Positions 47,466 to 58,720 of a DNA stretch of 64,000 nt are shown here, in pieces. The notes beneath the pieces are model-generated. The model ran no database searches. It saw only the letters and a list, made by a program, of their open reading frames with translations, and was not told the DNA's origin. The DNA is taken from contig NC_134456.1 of NCBI RefSeq assembly GCF_047948215.1, positions 205,328,036 through 205,392,035 on the forward strand. Reading direction: 5' to 3'. The position numbers were made by a program, and so were the translations under genes. How positions within the stretch are numbered: the first letter of the stretch is position 1; the number at the start of each line of letters is the position of its first letter. This stretch comes from Lycorma delicatula. Its lineage: Eukaryota; Arthropoda; Insecta; Hemiptera; Fulgoridae.

Positions 47466-47500
47466 ATTACTCAGGCTGTAACTTTTACAGCCTGAGTAAT
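47466..47500. repeat. Perfect hairpin, 16-bp arms, 3-nt loop
   Basis: ATTACTCAGGCTGTAA (47466-47481), loop CTT, TTACAGCCTGAGTAAT (47485-47500). Confidence 0.92.
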
Positions 47501-49404
47501 AAAGTAACACGGTACCCTAGTCGATATCACAAGGACTAAAAAAAATTTCCATTCCCTAGTTTTACTCGATTAAGATTTACATTTTTGTTGGATGCAGTAA
47601 CAAATTTAAATACTAGAAAAAATAATCTCAGTTTAAAATTTAAATTTTAGAAATTCAATAATGTTAATTTAAAGAAAAGAAAAATTAAGAACACTTAATT
47701 TGAATGGGGGATGTACACTCCCTATTTGTTGTTAACATAAAAATGTTTGTCCGCCTTTATAATTATTTTCAGTTCAACAGTGAGGTTACTTCCGTGGAGC
47801 ATTTAACCTGAATTTCATTAGAGAACCAACACAGGCTATTCCGGCCTCTTCACCGTTTGAAGAAATTTCCCTTCAAAATTCTTAAAATTTTAAATGTGAG
47901 GCGTCTCATGCATTTCACCTAACCGGGCGATGAACTAATATAAAATATGACTATATTTAATATAATAATACAAAATATTAACATAAAAGATACAAATTTA
48001 AATCTACATGTGTCTATACGGTATGCGCTATTAAGTAACGAATGAAACGAGTAATTTCAGCGATATAGGAAGTATGTAATAAAGTGACAATTCGAGAAAT
48101 GAAGTACAGCGAGTTTTGAAAATGGAACACATCCCAAACGCGTCAATGCGATTTTGTTACGACGAAGTTAAGTAAGGTAGATAATTGTACTCAACATAAA
48201 AATTATGACGATGTTAGAAAAAAATGTATATTTTAAAAATAATAGTTTTAAGCGATGAACATTAAAATTATATTTATAATTACTAATTTAGTTATTGTGA
48301 CTTAATTTTAGTTAAGACAATATCCGAGCTAATTTAAGATGTTTAAAAACCAATCGTACCTTTAGCATCTAAAAACAAAGTTCATTAGAAGTGACTGTAT
48401 TAGAGAGGATAATGTACACCCAGATAGAATAAGCATACTCTAAGTTATCATATTTTCAAAACTGTTATATCTGTTCAAGAGTCAATTCTGTATGCAAAAC
48501 GAATGGAATAATGGAATAGTCGTTTAGAGAGAATTGCCAACTACTCAATTCCAAACAAAGCAAAGTATTATTAGCCTGACAAAACAAAATTGGGAGCGAC
48601 TTGAGGCCAAAACAGTCGGATATCTAATGAAAGAATAATTCCAAACTTTTTATGGATGCTACAAAAAATATATATTAATTAAAAAACTTGTTATTTTTAG
48701 AACGAAATGAAAGAAAGGTTGCCAAGTATCTGGTTTTACACCAGACAGTCTGTCTTTTGTGAGGGTTTTAGTCACAAAAACACCGACCAACCGTATTGCT
48801 GTACTTACTTTTTTCAAGAAAAAATATTAATATATTTTGAATTAACGAGAATAACTAACTGTTGACTAGCTGCACAGAACGTACAAGTAGCGAGAAAATG
48901 TGATGCAATTTGAACGAGTATGTTTCACTGCGCACAGTCTAAATTAATAAAATATTACAACTTTATTTTAAACGTTGAATTTTTAAAAATATTTTTATCT
49001 CTAAAATTTGTCTTATACAATCACTTCGCATAATTTAAAAAAAATAGTTTTATATCTATCTTTTACACTGTGACTAAAGAACAATTAATATGAAAGAAAC
49101 CTTTACTACTGAAAAGCTGCTAATTAGAAGGAATGATACGCTATGCGAGATTTCAAAGTATGGTGTAGTGGGAACCTTCTTAGCAGAAAACGATTTTCTG
49201 CTGTTGTCATTTTTGATTCTATTAAAAACTTCACAGGAATAAAAAAATTTAAAAAAATATAATTTTTTAAAATACTGTCTGTAAAGTACTTTTTTCGAGA
49301 TAATGAGCAGGGCCTTCATTTTTTTCAGTGTAGTTTTTATCGTTTACTGTAATCCATCAAGACTCTTTTTTAAAACAAAAATTAAAGCATAAATTTTTTA
49401 ACCG

Positions 49405-49562
49405 CTTTTTTTACTTCCTTGTACGAATTAAAGGAAGTATTGTGATCACAAAAAGTTGCTGTTTTCAGATTTCAACGAAAATATCAATTTTGACCATCCC
49501 TGAATCCATTTTGACTAGTTTTGGCGTGATGTCTGTACGTACATATGTATGTACGTACCACG
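49405..49562 (+). repeat. Interspersed repeat ACTTCCTTGTACGAATT...
   Basis: Begins TACTTCCTTGTACGAATTAA with AAGGAAGT shortly after (an 8-bp inverted end, ACTTCCTT / AAGGAAGT), then a body including CAACGAAAATATCAATTTTG and GACCATCCCTGAATCCATTT, ending in a TACGTACATATGTATGTACG palindromic run. I recall similar ACTTCCTTGTACGAATTAAA sequences as a repeat in hemipteran genomes; that is memory, not a match I can show. It is joined directly to a truncated SINE. Confidence 0.5.
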
Positions 49563-49574
49563 TACATGTATGTA

Positions 49575-49705
49575 TGAACCACACATCTCAGGAATGGTCG
49601 AACTGAGAATGTACAAGACTACACTTCATTTACACTCATACATATCATCCTCTGAAGAATTATCTAAACGGTAGTTACCGGAGGCTAAACAGGAAAAAAA
49701 ACAAA
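49575..49705 (+). mobile_element. tRNA-derived SINE, 5'-truncated copy
   Basis: GAACCACACATCTCAGGAAT, ACACTCATACATATCATCCT and GGAGGCTAAACAGG followed by an A-rich tail match the 3' half of the SINE at 46246-46523. The A/B-box head is absent. It follows the ACTTCCTTGTAC repeat without a gap. Confidence 0.85.
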
Positions 49706-50449
49706 AAAAGAAAGATAGATATAAGATATGCATTTATTTAAAGAACAATAAAGGGGCTTTTAAACCTATCCTAATATCTCAGGTAAGGTTGTTGAATTAA
49801 TAATTGTATAAATATTTGATGATATTTTACCAATTGTGAAACTGTCCACTTTGTTAAAGAATTGGAGGATTGTATCTCACTTTCAAATGAAATAAGTTTA
49901 AATGAAGTGAGCAAAAAATGTGTATATGTAATTTAATAGATGTAAAAGTCATGTGGTGTCCACATCAGATTTTTTTCTTTTGATCACAGCTCCATACCAG
50001 TATTACAGAAAAATACATTTTTAAGTTGTTTTACAAAAATTGAATTTTAAAACAATTTGACCCTCGTAACAAAGATATCAATCTTACATGAGTTTTATTT
50101 GCCATCGCTATAGTAGACTTTCACTTTTATTTTATTTTTTTTACGCATACGAATTTATAACAGTAAGCCTACCCTCCCAGATCTCGCTCAATTAAATAAT
50201 CTATCCGTTTTTTTTACATTACTCCAGAATTTCTGAATACGAAACATTATTTGTTGTAAATATTCTTTTAATCTCTGTTATTTTATTTTATATATTTTTA
50301 ATAATTCAATCATTCATTCTTTTTATTCTATACTTAAATGATTATTCATTAATTCAATGAGAATTTTCTAATCAAAATATTAAGGGAGATTAATAATTTC
50401 GGATGATACATAACTAAAGTTACCCGTGAATAAAATTTTGTAATCAATG
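49706..50449. other. AT-rich non-coding stretch
   Basis: No gene or repeat recognised. Confidence 0.4.
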
Positions 50450-50735
50450 GACGGAGGTTAGGTCCACAGCCAGTAGTCATCCAGATCATTGCCAACACTA
50501 AAGAAAGGCTTGATATGATTAGAAACATGCCTTGTAATTTCTTGTATCGATAAAAATAAGGTTAACAGATACCGTCGAATTATTCCAGGCGTAAGTCATT
50601 ATAGAATACGTCAAGCTAACACGAGGAAGCCTATCCTGGGTAGAAGAGTACCGCTCACCCGGTTTGATAATATGTGCAAATCTGCTCCGCAAGTTCTCTA
50701 CCACTAAGCTATTTGATTGCGAATACAGAATTTGA
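50450..50735 (-). mobile_element. Candidate second tRNA-derived SINE family
   Basis: On the minus strand TAGCTTAGTGG (50711-50701) is a full-consensus RNA polymerase III A box, followed by TAGAGAACTTGCGGAGCAG and, 32 bases on, TATCAAACC (50669-50661), a B box with one mismatch in the first position. Sequence downstream (ACCCAGGATAGGCTTCCTCG, GACTTACGCCTGGAATAATT) is unlike the 46246 SINE. It could be a SINE head with its body or a tRNA pseudogene; ends and target duplication not found. Confidence 0.4.
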
Positions 50736-53700
50736 AACATCAAACGACGTTTAATTTAAACAATTCACCTACCATTCTAAAAAAATATTTTTTTGGGTCC
50801 ATTTAGATAGAACGTAGCTTTTATATGATACTAAACGTAACAAATTTCAACCGTCTGATATTTAAAGAAACGTTCTTATGGTCAAGAGAGAGGATGAACT
50901 GGGCAATTCACTTCATATGTATACGAACTAATGGTCAAATTGGACGATTCTTGTAGCCAAGAAAAACAACACGACAAATACCACATATTCAATACCATAA
51001 TATAGTATAGATCAATTCCCCTCTACACACAAAACACGCGCGCGCGACCAGTCATATCGATTTAGAAAATGTATAATACTATTTCGAGATTTAAAAAGAT
51101 ATCAATCCTGGGTTAGTATTCATTTACATATGCTTTATCAATTTTAGTAAGATATATAATTTAAATTTTTTTACCGCAATCCGAAAATTAAGAAAATTAC
51201 CAAACCTGCTAATCCCAGGGAAAAAGATAAACCTTCTGATCAAATAAACCATAACCGCACTTAAAACAACAAATGAATCAAATATCGTCTTAAAAAAATG
51301 TAACAGTTGGGAGGGTAAAGTTACTGTAATTATATATCTGCCTCCACCCTCCTAAACATATCAACCAACAGAAACAATTATGTTATAAAATAAACCTACC
51401 TAGTTCAATTTAATAATTATTTTCCCCAAACGGAAAATTTTTTCAAAAGGAGCAAGACATTATTACCTAACAAGTACTTACTGGACAGGTAATACTATAC
51501 GGTAAATTTATGTATAAATTTATTTACTGCAAATAAATTCATTCTTTTTTTAAATTAACTAATTCAAAATGAAATTGGAAATTTTAGGAATTAAAAAAAG
51601 ATTTCCATTATACATATTTATTTATGGGTTTTATCGCTTTACTGAAGCAAAATACGTATGGTAAGCAAGCCTAAGAAAAATTTCAAAAGAAAGTAAACAG
51701 ATATTTTTAAAAATGCCGTCCTGAAGAAGGAAATTAGATAGATAACTGACGATTAGATTTAGTTGAAAACTAGATGAATTGATCTGAAATTAAGGCGAAT
51801 TGAATTAATTGCGAGATTAAGGAATTAGAGGAGTAAGTGATAAAAAGTAACAGCTACGGATGGTAGGCCACATACAGATAGTCCTGTTAACTAATTTTGT
51901 TGAACGTTTAAAGAAAGTTTAAAGGGCAATAACTGTAATGGAAATCAAAGATAAGAACGTATAAGTCAGCTAACTGATAATGGACGAAAAAAATGAGAAT
52001 ATGTACAGCTTACGAAAACAAAAGCTTTATTCTGGATATTCATTCCGGACTAATCATAAATTTGTAGGAAAAAAAATACGGGGAAAATATTACATAAAAC
52101 ATGTATTTTTTTACTACAATTTTACTCAAACCACTGGTAACTACTCGATACAATTTTTTTTTTTTTTAATATATGAATATAAAGCATTATAAAAGTGTTT
52201 CGATCCTTCCACCACATAAAAATTTATATTTAAAAGACGAAGGACAGACAGAAAATTAGGCGCTTATTGACATTTTTTCATAGGATATTTTTATTGTAAT
52301 GAGGAAAATCAAAATAGAATTAGGACTTCTTTTATGTTATATTTCAAAATCAAAATCGCATAAAGGATCAGTTTTCTCCTTAATTTTTATACCTTGTATT
52401 CACATATTTACAGTGTAAACGATGACTGCATATTCAATCATATTAATTGCAAAATATAATTAATATTATCCGACGTACTAAAGGGGAAATCTGCTGATAA
52501 CGTCTAAAAATAATTTTAATTAACTTCATTAAAAAAAAAAAAACTAAAAAAATTATTTAATAAAATATGAACAACACTCATTACACAAGCAGAATTGTAG
52601 ACTGAAATCGACAACCTTCATTTTAATAATAACATAAGTGTTAATGCAACAAAAATAAATAAAGAAGCAAAAAACGCGTTAATTACACTAAAAAATTTGA
52701 TACAGAACTAAATAACGATTAACATAAGTATACATACATATGTTAATCCTCATTTAGTTATGTCATTATAAATGTCAAAAAATAAAATTTATTTACTTTT
52801 TTCGTCAATAAATATAAATTACAAGGAAAAAAACATACATTTATTAGTTAGAATATCTGTATTTTTAATATGTTAATCCCTAAAATTTTCATGCAAATAA
52901 TAATTGCGTGATTAACACAATTACAATATACTTATAAAAATAATGAAATGCAAAAAATAAAAAAAAAGTAATAATGAACTGTGAGAAAAAGATCAGCATC
53001 AAATATAAAATCGTTCAGTTTAGTACAAGCAGTAAGAAGTTTTACGAGAAATGTTTCCTAGTATCACAAATTAAATTACAAAAAAATACTACAATCTTAT
53101 TCGTTACAGCTCCAATTTAAAAAATGATAGTATCTCTTCGGTAAACCCTTTGGTGCAGTAAAAACTCGGTGGAAATATTATTTTACAAAACGAAAAAAAA
53201 TTTAATAACGGCTGAAGAGAGTTGAAAAACATACTCATTAAAATAAAAGACTAATAATTTCAATATAGAGAAATGGAATTATAATTTCATAAATCATATC
53301 GAATAGTTTACTGCAGGCAATGTAAGTGATATTTCAATTAAAAAAAAAGGAATGAACTAGATTTTAGTGTCTTTGATCTAGTGTCATTAGATCCAGTTTT
53401 AGAAATTATAGAATTTTATAAATGTTATTTAATTTTCCCCTAAAATGGAGCAGTAAAGGGTTGTAGATAAATAAAGATGACATTAACGTTGTTTTTGAAG
53501 ACTGAGAAACATTACGTAACTCTTACACCGTTCCTCATACCAGGGTTAGTAAATCAAAAACCCTTTTTTGATTTACTAACTAATCCTTTTTAACTTACCA
53601 CTTTTTTCTAAAATGCGTCAATGCGATTGTTGAAAAATAAGAATTTTTACAACATTCGAAAGAAATGGCCTTCTTTTTATTTGTATTCGTAAATATCATA

Positions 53701-54635
53701 TTCATATTCTTGCTGAATGATTTCATCAGAAATCCTAAAAAAGATTTCTTTATTTAGACTTTTAAATGCTTAAAAGTGAATAACATTTGCAGAATCGATA
53801 CAGTTAGACAAAAATTAAATTTAAAACGAATCAAAAATAGGTAATTTCAAATATAAACTAAGCAATAACGAATAATAATTATAATTAAGAACGCCTGGAA
53901 AACTGAACTTTCTCAACATCTCTGGACATCTTGAAACGTAATCCTTCTTCCAGTAACTGATACTGAAAATAATTTGTACCCATATCTCCAGAGAATATTT
54001 GTAATCAAATCTCTTATTTAATGGGAAAACGTTCATTTTGTTAAACGTTATTTTTTTCACAAAACACAAATACAACCTTTTTCTTTTTTTTTACTAAGTA
54101 GATTATCTTGTATTACACAATATTGTAGTTACGTTATATAAAACCACCAGGAGGTTGCAATATAAATAATGTAATACATTTACACCCCCTGTAGGTTTCA
54201 GCCCTTGACTCAGAACTTAATTCAATCTCAGTATGACGTCTGATCAGTAGGACTTTTTCTCGTAATGCTATGCGATTATTCGTTAAATAGTATATTCGAA
54301 ATATAAAACAGGTCTACCACAGATAAATAAGACACTCAAAAAGGAAAGGTAGTTTGAAATTACACAAAATAAAGTTGCCATTGCATTCGATAAGATGAAA
54401 TATTTATATTTACATTAGGGTAGTCGTAAGCCAGTCGTACGAATACATTCTGATTCAAATGAAAACGTATGATTTATTATTTTCGTAGACGTTTCTACGA
54501 ATAAATTTGCAAACTATACAAGTTATGTTCTCATAGCTACCTAATTACGATTATTATGTTTTTCTTTCCCTCAGAGATATATATTCGCGAAAAATAACAT
54601 ACTTCTTAAAATAATTTTTTTTTAAGCTATTTAAA
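50736..54635. other. AT-rich non-coding stretch with one hairpin
   Basis: No gene recognised over 3.9 kb. (CG)n at 51038-51047; hairpin at 53545-53580. The minus frame 53821-54075 has no known motif. Confidence 0.5.
53545..53580. repeat. Perfect hairpin, 16-bp arms, 4-nt loop
   Basis: GTTAGTAAATCAAAAA (53545-53560), loop CCCT, TTTTTGATTTACTAAC (53565-53580). Confidence 0.92.
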
Positions 54636-54639
54636 TAAA

Positions 54640-54865
54640 AGACGATCTTCGTTTGTGTGTGCCTAATAACTCAAAAACTACTTTACCAATTTCGCTGAAA
54701 ATTTCATAATTCATTATTATTTGTCCCGGGAGTGTTTAGATGTTATTAGTATTTTTTGCCGTTGAGCAAATGCCAAATATCCTAAAGGAGTTGAATATCC
54801 CCTGACCGCGGCGGGAAATGCAAGTAATCGTATAGCGCGGGCGAAGCCACGTCGGGGATGCTAAT
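54640..54865 (+). mobile_element. Short non-autonomous Helitron-like repeat
   Basis: The left part has AATAACTCAAAAACTACTTT and ACCAATTTCG (compare ACTACTGGACCGATTT at 5258-5277). The right part is GC-rich, GCGGGCGAAGCCACGTCGGG followed by GATGCTAATT, close to the CGGGCGAAGCC...GCTAGT ends of insect Helitrons but lacking an exact CTAGT. Boundaries approximate. Confidence 0.45.
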
Positions 54866-55042
54866 TATGAATAAAGCTAAACATAAAAAGTACTATTATT
54901 TTTTCGGATGAACTCCTATCTACAATAGCCTATATTAACCAAACAGTTAAGGTGTTAAAAAAAATTCTTAACTAAAATTATATCAGTATACCAATTATCT
55001 AAAAATAGATTTTAATTAATATGTTTTTTAAATTAATTTTAA

Positions 55043-55285
55043 GTGGCATCGACCTACTTCGGTCGTGAGCCATTGATAAATGCCAATGGCTTTATGCCAT
55101 ATGCGATGAAATTGCGCCCGACATTATTCAACTTACGTGATCCATGGAAGCCGATTTGCTTTGTCCGTCGGCCCTTTCACATTACCTCACGCAATTCAAT
55201 TTCCAAAATACTATTCTTGAGAGGTTCAAGGAGTTGCAGAAAAATCACGATTAATGAAGAAGCAGTTGCAGTTTACACTCATTGA
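55043..55285. other. GC-richer open segment, unassigned
   Basis: A plus frame of 80 codons and a partly open minus frame (HGSRKLNNVGRNFIAYGIKP, LAFINGSRP) occupy this segment. The composition is less AT-rich than the surroundings and it lies between two Helitron-like pieces, so it may be a captured or transposon-derived coding fragment. I cannot name it, and neither strand is convincing. Confidence 0.25.
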
Positions 55286-55559
55286 AGCTAATAAATACTG
55301 CGACTTCATTAATTTACATATATAAAAAATTATACCAAATCTATCTGTAACCCTTTTACGGCCACAATATTAAACATACATTAACCAAATTTGACACGCC
55401 CCATCACCCACACCTTTAAAATAAAAATTCAAAAGTTACAACTAAAAAAAAGGTAAAAAATGCTCCTTTTATATATATATATATATATATATTATACTAC
55501 CTCCTATATCTATATGTTTGTCATCGCATAGCGGTCGCATTACTTAACATGTAAAATCC

Positions 55560-56533
55560 AAATTTCAAAGGGTCAACATTCAGGGCTACGAGATGTATAT
55601 AAGTCGAAATAAGTTTTAATTAATCTGATTACATTCACGGCTAAAAAAATAAAAAATAAATAAAAATAATCTACGCTTGAAAATTAAATTAAACAATCTG
55701 TAAATTAATTGACAACGGACTGCTTCTAGCGGGAGCCGTGTGCAGCTTCCCGGCGCAATACCATTCGTCCATTGGAATCTGAAGCCACCGAAACTTTGCA
55801 ATGGCACTAAACTATATATCAAAAATTTATCGAGAAATTATCGTAGAAGCAGCATTTCTTACTGGAAAAAATATAAAGGATGTTTTCATACCAAGGATTC
55901 CAATAACTTCAACCAATCTTTTATTTCAATTTAAACGTTTTCAATTCCCTTTAAGAATATCATACGCAATGACCGTCGACAAATCACAAGGACAGTCCCT
56001 AAACGCTGCTGGATTACTGTTGTAAAATAAATTGTTTTGGTCACGGTCAATTATATGTGGCGTGCTCAAGAGTTGGTTCACCAACAAATTTATTCATTCA
56101 AGCTGAGAATCGCCAGACAAACAACATAGTTTACAAACTACCTAATTAACTACTTGGGATAATAATCTTTTTATTTTCTTCTACTTTAATGTATTGTAAT
56201 ATATTTTATTTGATTTTACTGTATAGTATTTTTCTTTATTTTTATTATTCAGCGACATTATCCAACATCCACGCAATGTCAGTGGTAACATGTATATAAG
56301 TCACAATAAATTTTTTAATTAATTAAATTATATTCATGGCTAATGGATAGAACATAAATAAGAAAATCTAACAGAAATTGTGGTTAAAACTTTTCCTTCA
56401 ATAGGTAAATCATTTACTCCATGAAAAAACTACTGCCGGGACGACGGAACCGGCCCAGTCGACTTTAACAATAAAAATATAAACCCCCCTCCCCTCTGAA
56501 GAGCTACCTGCCGGGCCGGTAGAGCCGGCTAGT
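55560..56533 (+). mobile_element. Helitron 3' portion with helicase remnant and CTAGT end
   Basis: Contains the C-terminal Pif1-type helicase remnant (55740-56140) and finishes with a GC-rich motif CTGCCGGGCCGGTAGAGCC followed by GGCTAGT at 56533. A related motif TACTGCCGGGACGACGGAAC plus CGGC lies at 56431-56454, so the terminal hairpin region is duplicated. ATGTATATAAGTCGAAATAA at about 55593 and ATGTATATAAGTCACAATAA at about 56290 form a diverged direct repeat flanking the helicase piece. The Rep/HUH domain and most of the helicase are missing. Confidence 0.75.
55740..56140 (+). pseudogene. Helitron helicase (Pif1-like) C-terminal pseudogene
   Basis: Frame 55740 gives HWNLKPPKLCNGTKLYIKNL; after a frameshift, frame 55801 gives IVEAAFLTGKNIKDVFIPRI and FKRFQFPLRISYAMTVDKSQ followed by GQSL (the AMTINKSQGQTL motif VI region); after another shift comes NCFGHGQLYVACSRVGSPTN and NRQTNNIVYKLPN before a stop. 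This is the end of a RepHel protein, which unwinds DNA during rolling-circle transposition. The Walker A/B part, Rep nuclease and zinc fingers are not present. Two frameshifts; inactive. Confidence 0.9.
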
Positions 56534-56541
56534 ACTTAATA

Positions 56542-57411
56542 CAGAGTGCGGCAACATAATTTGCTGATTTGAAGGGTCAATAAAAACAAAAATATTACAG
56601 GTATCTTGTAATTTTTTCATCATATGCTACTACACTGGAAATTTAACTTTACACTATTTTGAACATTGCATCCAACAAATAGTACCCCTCTCATTCACGA
56701 TACACTGATTTACCATAATTCGGAAGCGTCGGTCGACTCTTTCCAGCATAGAAAGGGGTATGTTGGCTATTACTAGGCGAATATTCTCCTTCAGTTCAGC
56801 AAGGGTCTTCGGACGATCGATGTACACGAGGGATTTCACATACCCCATAAAAAATATCACAAGGGTGAACGCGCGGGCCACTGAAGATCGCCCCTCAAAG
56901 AGATCAAGCGTCCAGGCAAGTTTTCCCACAACAGACTCATTGCAGTTTGCGCCGTGGCTCCATCCTGCTGAAACCAAACATCCCCACATCCATTTCGTCA
57001 AGCCTTGGCAAAAATAAAAAGGCCAGCTGAATGCTTGGGTACCGAGCGCCGAAGATATCGAAAAAAATACTGTCTTACCGGTTTGACGTTTTGGGTGATT
57101 TCACGGACTGTTCCCCTGATCTTCTCTTTTCAACACTGCCAGTTCTTCTGAATGTGTTTGCCCACGTAACAATCGATTGCCGACCAGGAGCACGAGCTCG
57201 GGTAGCAATCTTGAAGTGTGCGAGGAATGCTCGCTGCGTGGCGACGATCGAGCGACCATTAGAAAACTAAGCCTCTACGGCAAACGTACGCTGTTCCTTC
57301 GTCCACAGCATTCTCGGTACTGAAGTGGAAGGGAGAAAAAACTTCCCGATCCATCCGTTCGAATGAGACTGGCGCCTAATTCAAATATGCAAATTATGCT
57401 GCCGCACCCAC
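56542..57411 (-). mobile_element. Internally deleted mariner with intact TIRs and TA target sites
   Basis: The left end CAGAGTGCGGCAACATAATT continues TGCTGATTTGAA (56542-56573). The right end, read minus from 57411, is GTGGGTGCGGCAGCATAATT then TGCATATTTGAA. Apart from the first four positions only a few bases differ over 32. TA flanks both sides exactly (56540-56541 and 57412-57413). The 870-bp length is short of the usual 1.3 kb because the transposase has lost its middle. Its left TA begins 7 bases after the Helitron end at 56533. Confidence 0.92.
56654..57311 (-). pseudogene. Mariner-like transposase, middle deleted
   Basis: ATG at 57311 starts MLWTKEQRTFAVEA, then a TAG where the family has Tyr, then FSNGRSIVATQRAFLAHFKI, IVTWANTFRRTGSVEKRRSG and EQSVKSPKTSN: the complete N-terminal helix-turn-helix region. 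Near 57020 the sequence jumps to DVWFQQDGATAQTAMSLLWE (second catalytic Asp), LPGRLISLRGDLQWPARSP, then after a shift FFMGYVKSLVYIDRPKTLAE, LKENIRLVIANIPLSMLERV and RFRIMVNQCIVNERG to the end. About 100-130 residues including the first Asp are deleted, so it cannot be catalytic, though the DNA-binding domain and TIRs persist. Same broad family as 26524-27420 and 3200-4020. Confidence 0.92.
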
Positions 57412-58299
57412 TATAATACATTTAAAAAATTATTTTCTAACTGAACCGTATCCGGTGTAAATAATACGACAAAATAAATATTGGGTACTTAATTTTTGAA
57501 AACTCGGAATTTGTTTATCTGTTCTAAAGCCAATATTCAAGATTTATTTATTACATTTACTTTCAAACAGGTGGTGTGTTTTCTTCTCCATTATTTAAGC
57601 ATCAGTTTGAATATTTCTGTACTGAATTTCTTGAAATACGAGTAAATTTAATCTTACAACTATTTTCTAATATTTCTGCGATTATGAATATATAGGTGTT
57701 TAACTTCGCAATTACTTGTTGTTTCGCAACTAATAATATTTTTTAAAAATGTAAATTTTTCATACAGTAAAAAATACGTTTAAATTTCACTTCTTTGCTA
57801 TTTTTGAACTGCCATAAGCCCAGTTCAATCGCAGGATTTGATACTTTTGTCCCAAATTGTTGCAATCGTCCAAAAAAAAAGTAAACGAACACACTGTCAC
57901 CAACATTTTACTTTCCTCCCTAACTAGACCCGTAAAAAATAGAATTGTCTGAATGTAAATTCAAATAAACAAGATGCTTTTATTAAACTAAGATCCCCTT
58001 ATGTTAAAACACTTACTTCAGCCGATTATTATTGAATTTTACGATAACATTTATCTACGAATAATAAATAAATTTGTAAAGAGTATGTAGTAGTTTAGCC
58101 ACCCGATAAAACCTTTTACGTCTATAACTCAGAAACTCTTCGACATCTCAGCGTGATGGTAGCTTCAATGTCGCTACTGATACTTATAAGGACTTCTGAC
58201 TGAAAGATTATGAAAGTCAGTTCCCTAGTTTAAGATTTTAGATTACGTCAAAATACTATTATTATTTCCCTGCTCCATTCGGATAAAAATAACTGCTTC
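57412..58299. other. AT-rich non-coding stretch
   Basis: No gene recognised. Confidence 0.4.
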
Positions 58300-58720
58300 G
58301 TGGAAAATACCTATGGTAGGTTTTGTTTTTAATGCATTATTCCCTATTCTTACAATCGCATTCTACGGTTGCCTCAGGAAATAATTACCATAGTTAAGGA
58401 TTGTATCTCATTCAAGACTTTGAAGATTAACTTTGATACAACTTTTCAAAACTAATAAAAAAATAGAAGAGCTCGCGTATCAAATAATTAGTATCAGGAT
58501 ATTAAATAAATCTTTATTCTGATCGGAACAAAAAAATAAAAACAATCTATAAACAAATTATCAATTTTTTTCATAATGTTTTTAAAATAGTTTAGAAAAT
58601 GACAATAACGAAATTGGCCTATAACTTTGTAAATGAAGTGCAGAACCTTTCTTAAGAAGGAAAATAACGAAAAATAACGAGAAAAATAACAAAATAATAT
58701 AAATTATAGATATAAAAACG
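58300..58720 (-). pseudogene. LINE RT fragment (minus)
   Basis: Minus frames near 58589-58632 read SYRPISLLSFSKLF, the RT motif NYRPISLLPxFSKIFE of jockey/CR1-like LINEs, followed by IDNLFID-like text. The same motif occurs again about 1.45 kb away at 60030-60080, so this is either a second copy or a duplicated segment. Heavily decayed; boundaries arbitrary. Confidence 0.6.

Larger units (their letters stand above)
46539..49400. other. AT-rich non-coding stretch with two hairpins
   Basis: No gene recognised. The plus frame 46955-47374 (139 codons) has no motif and runs through a (GT)n repeat, so I do not call it. Hairpins lie at 47438-47463 and 47466-47500. Confidence 0.5.

Noticed and set aside
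55043..55285. Helitron Rep or captured gene
   Set aside because: No HUH motif or identifiable domain in any frame, so it is left as an unassigned segment.
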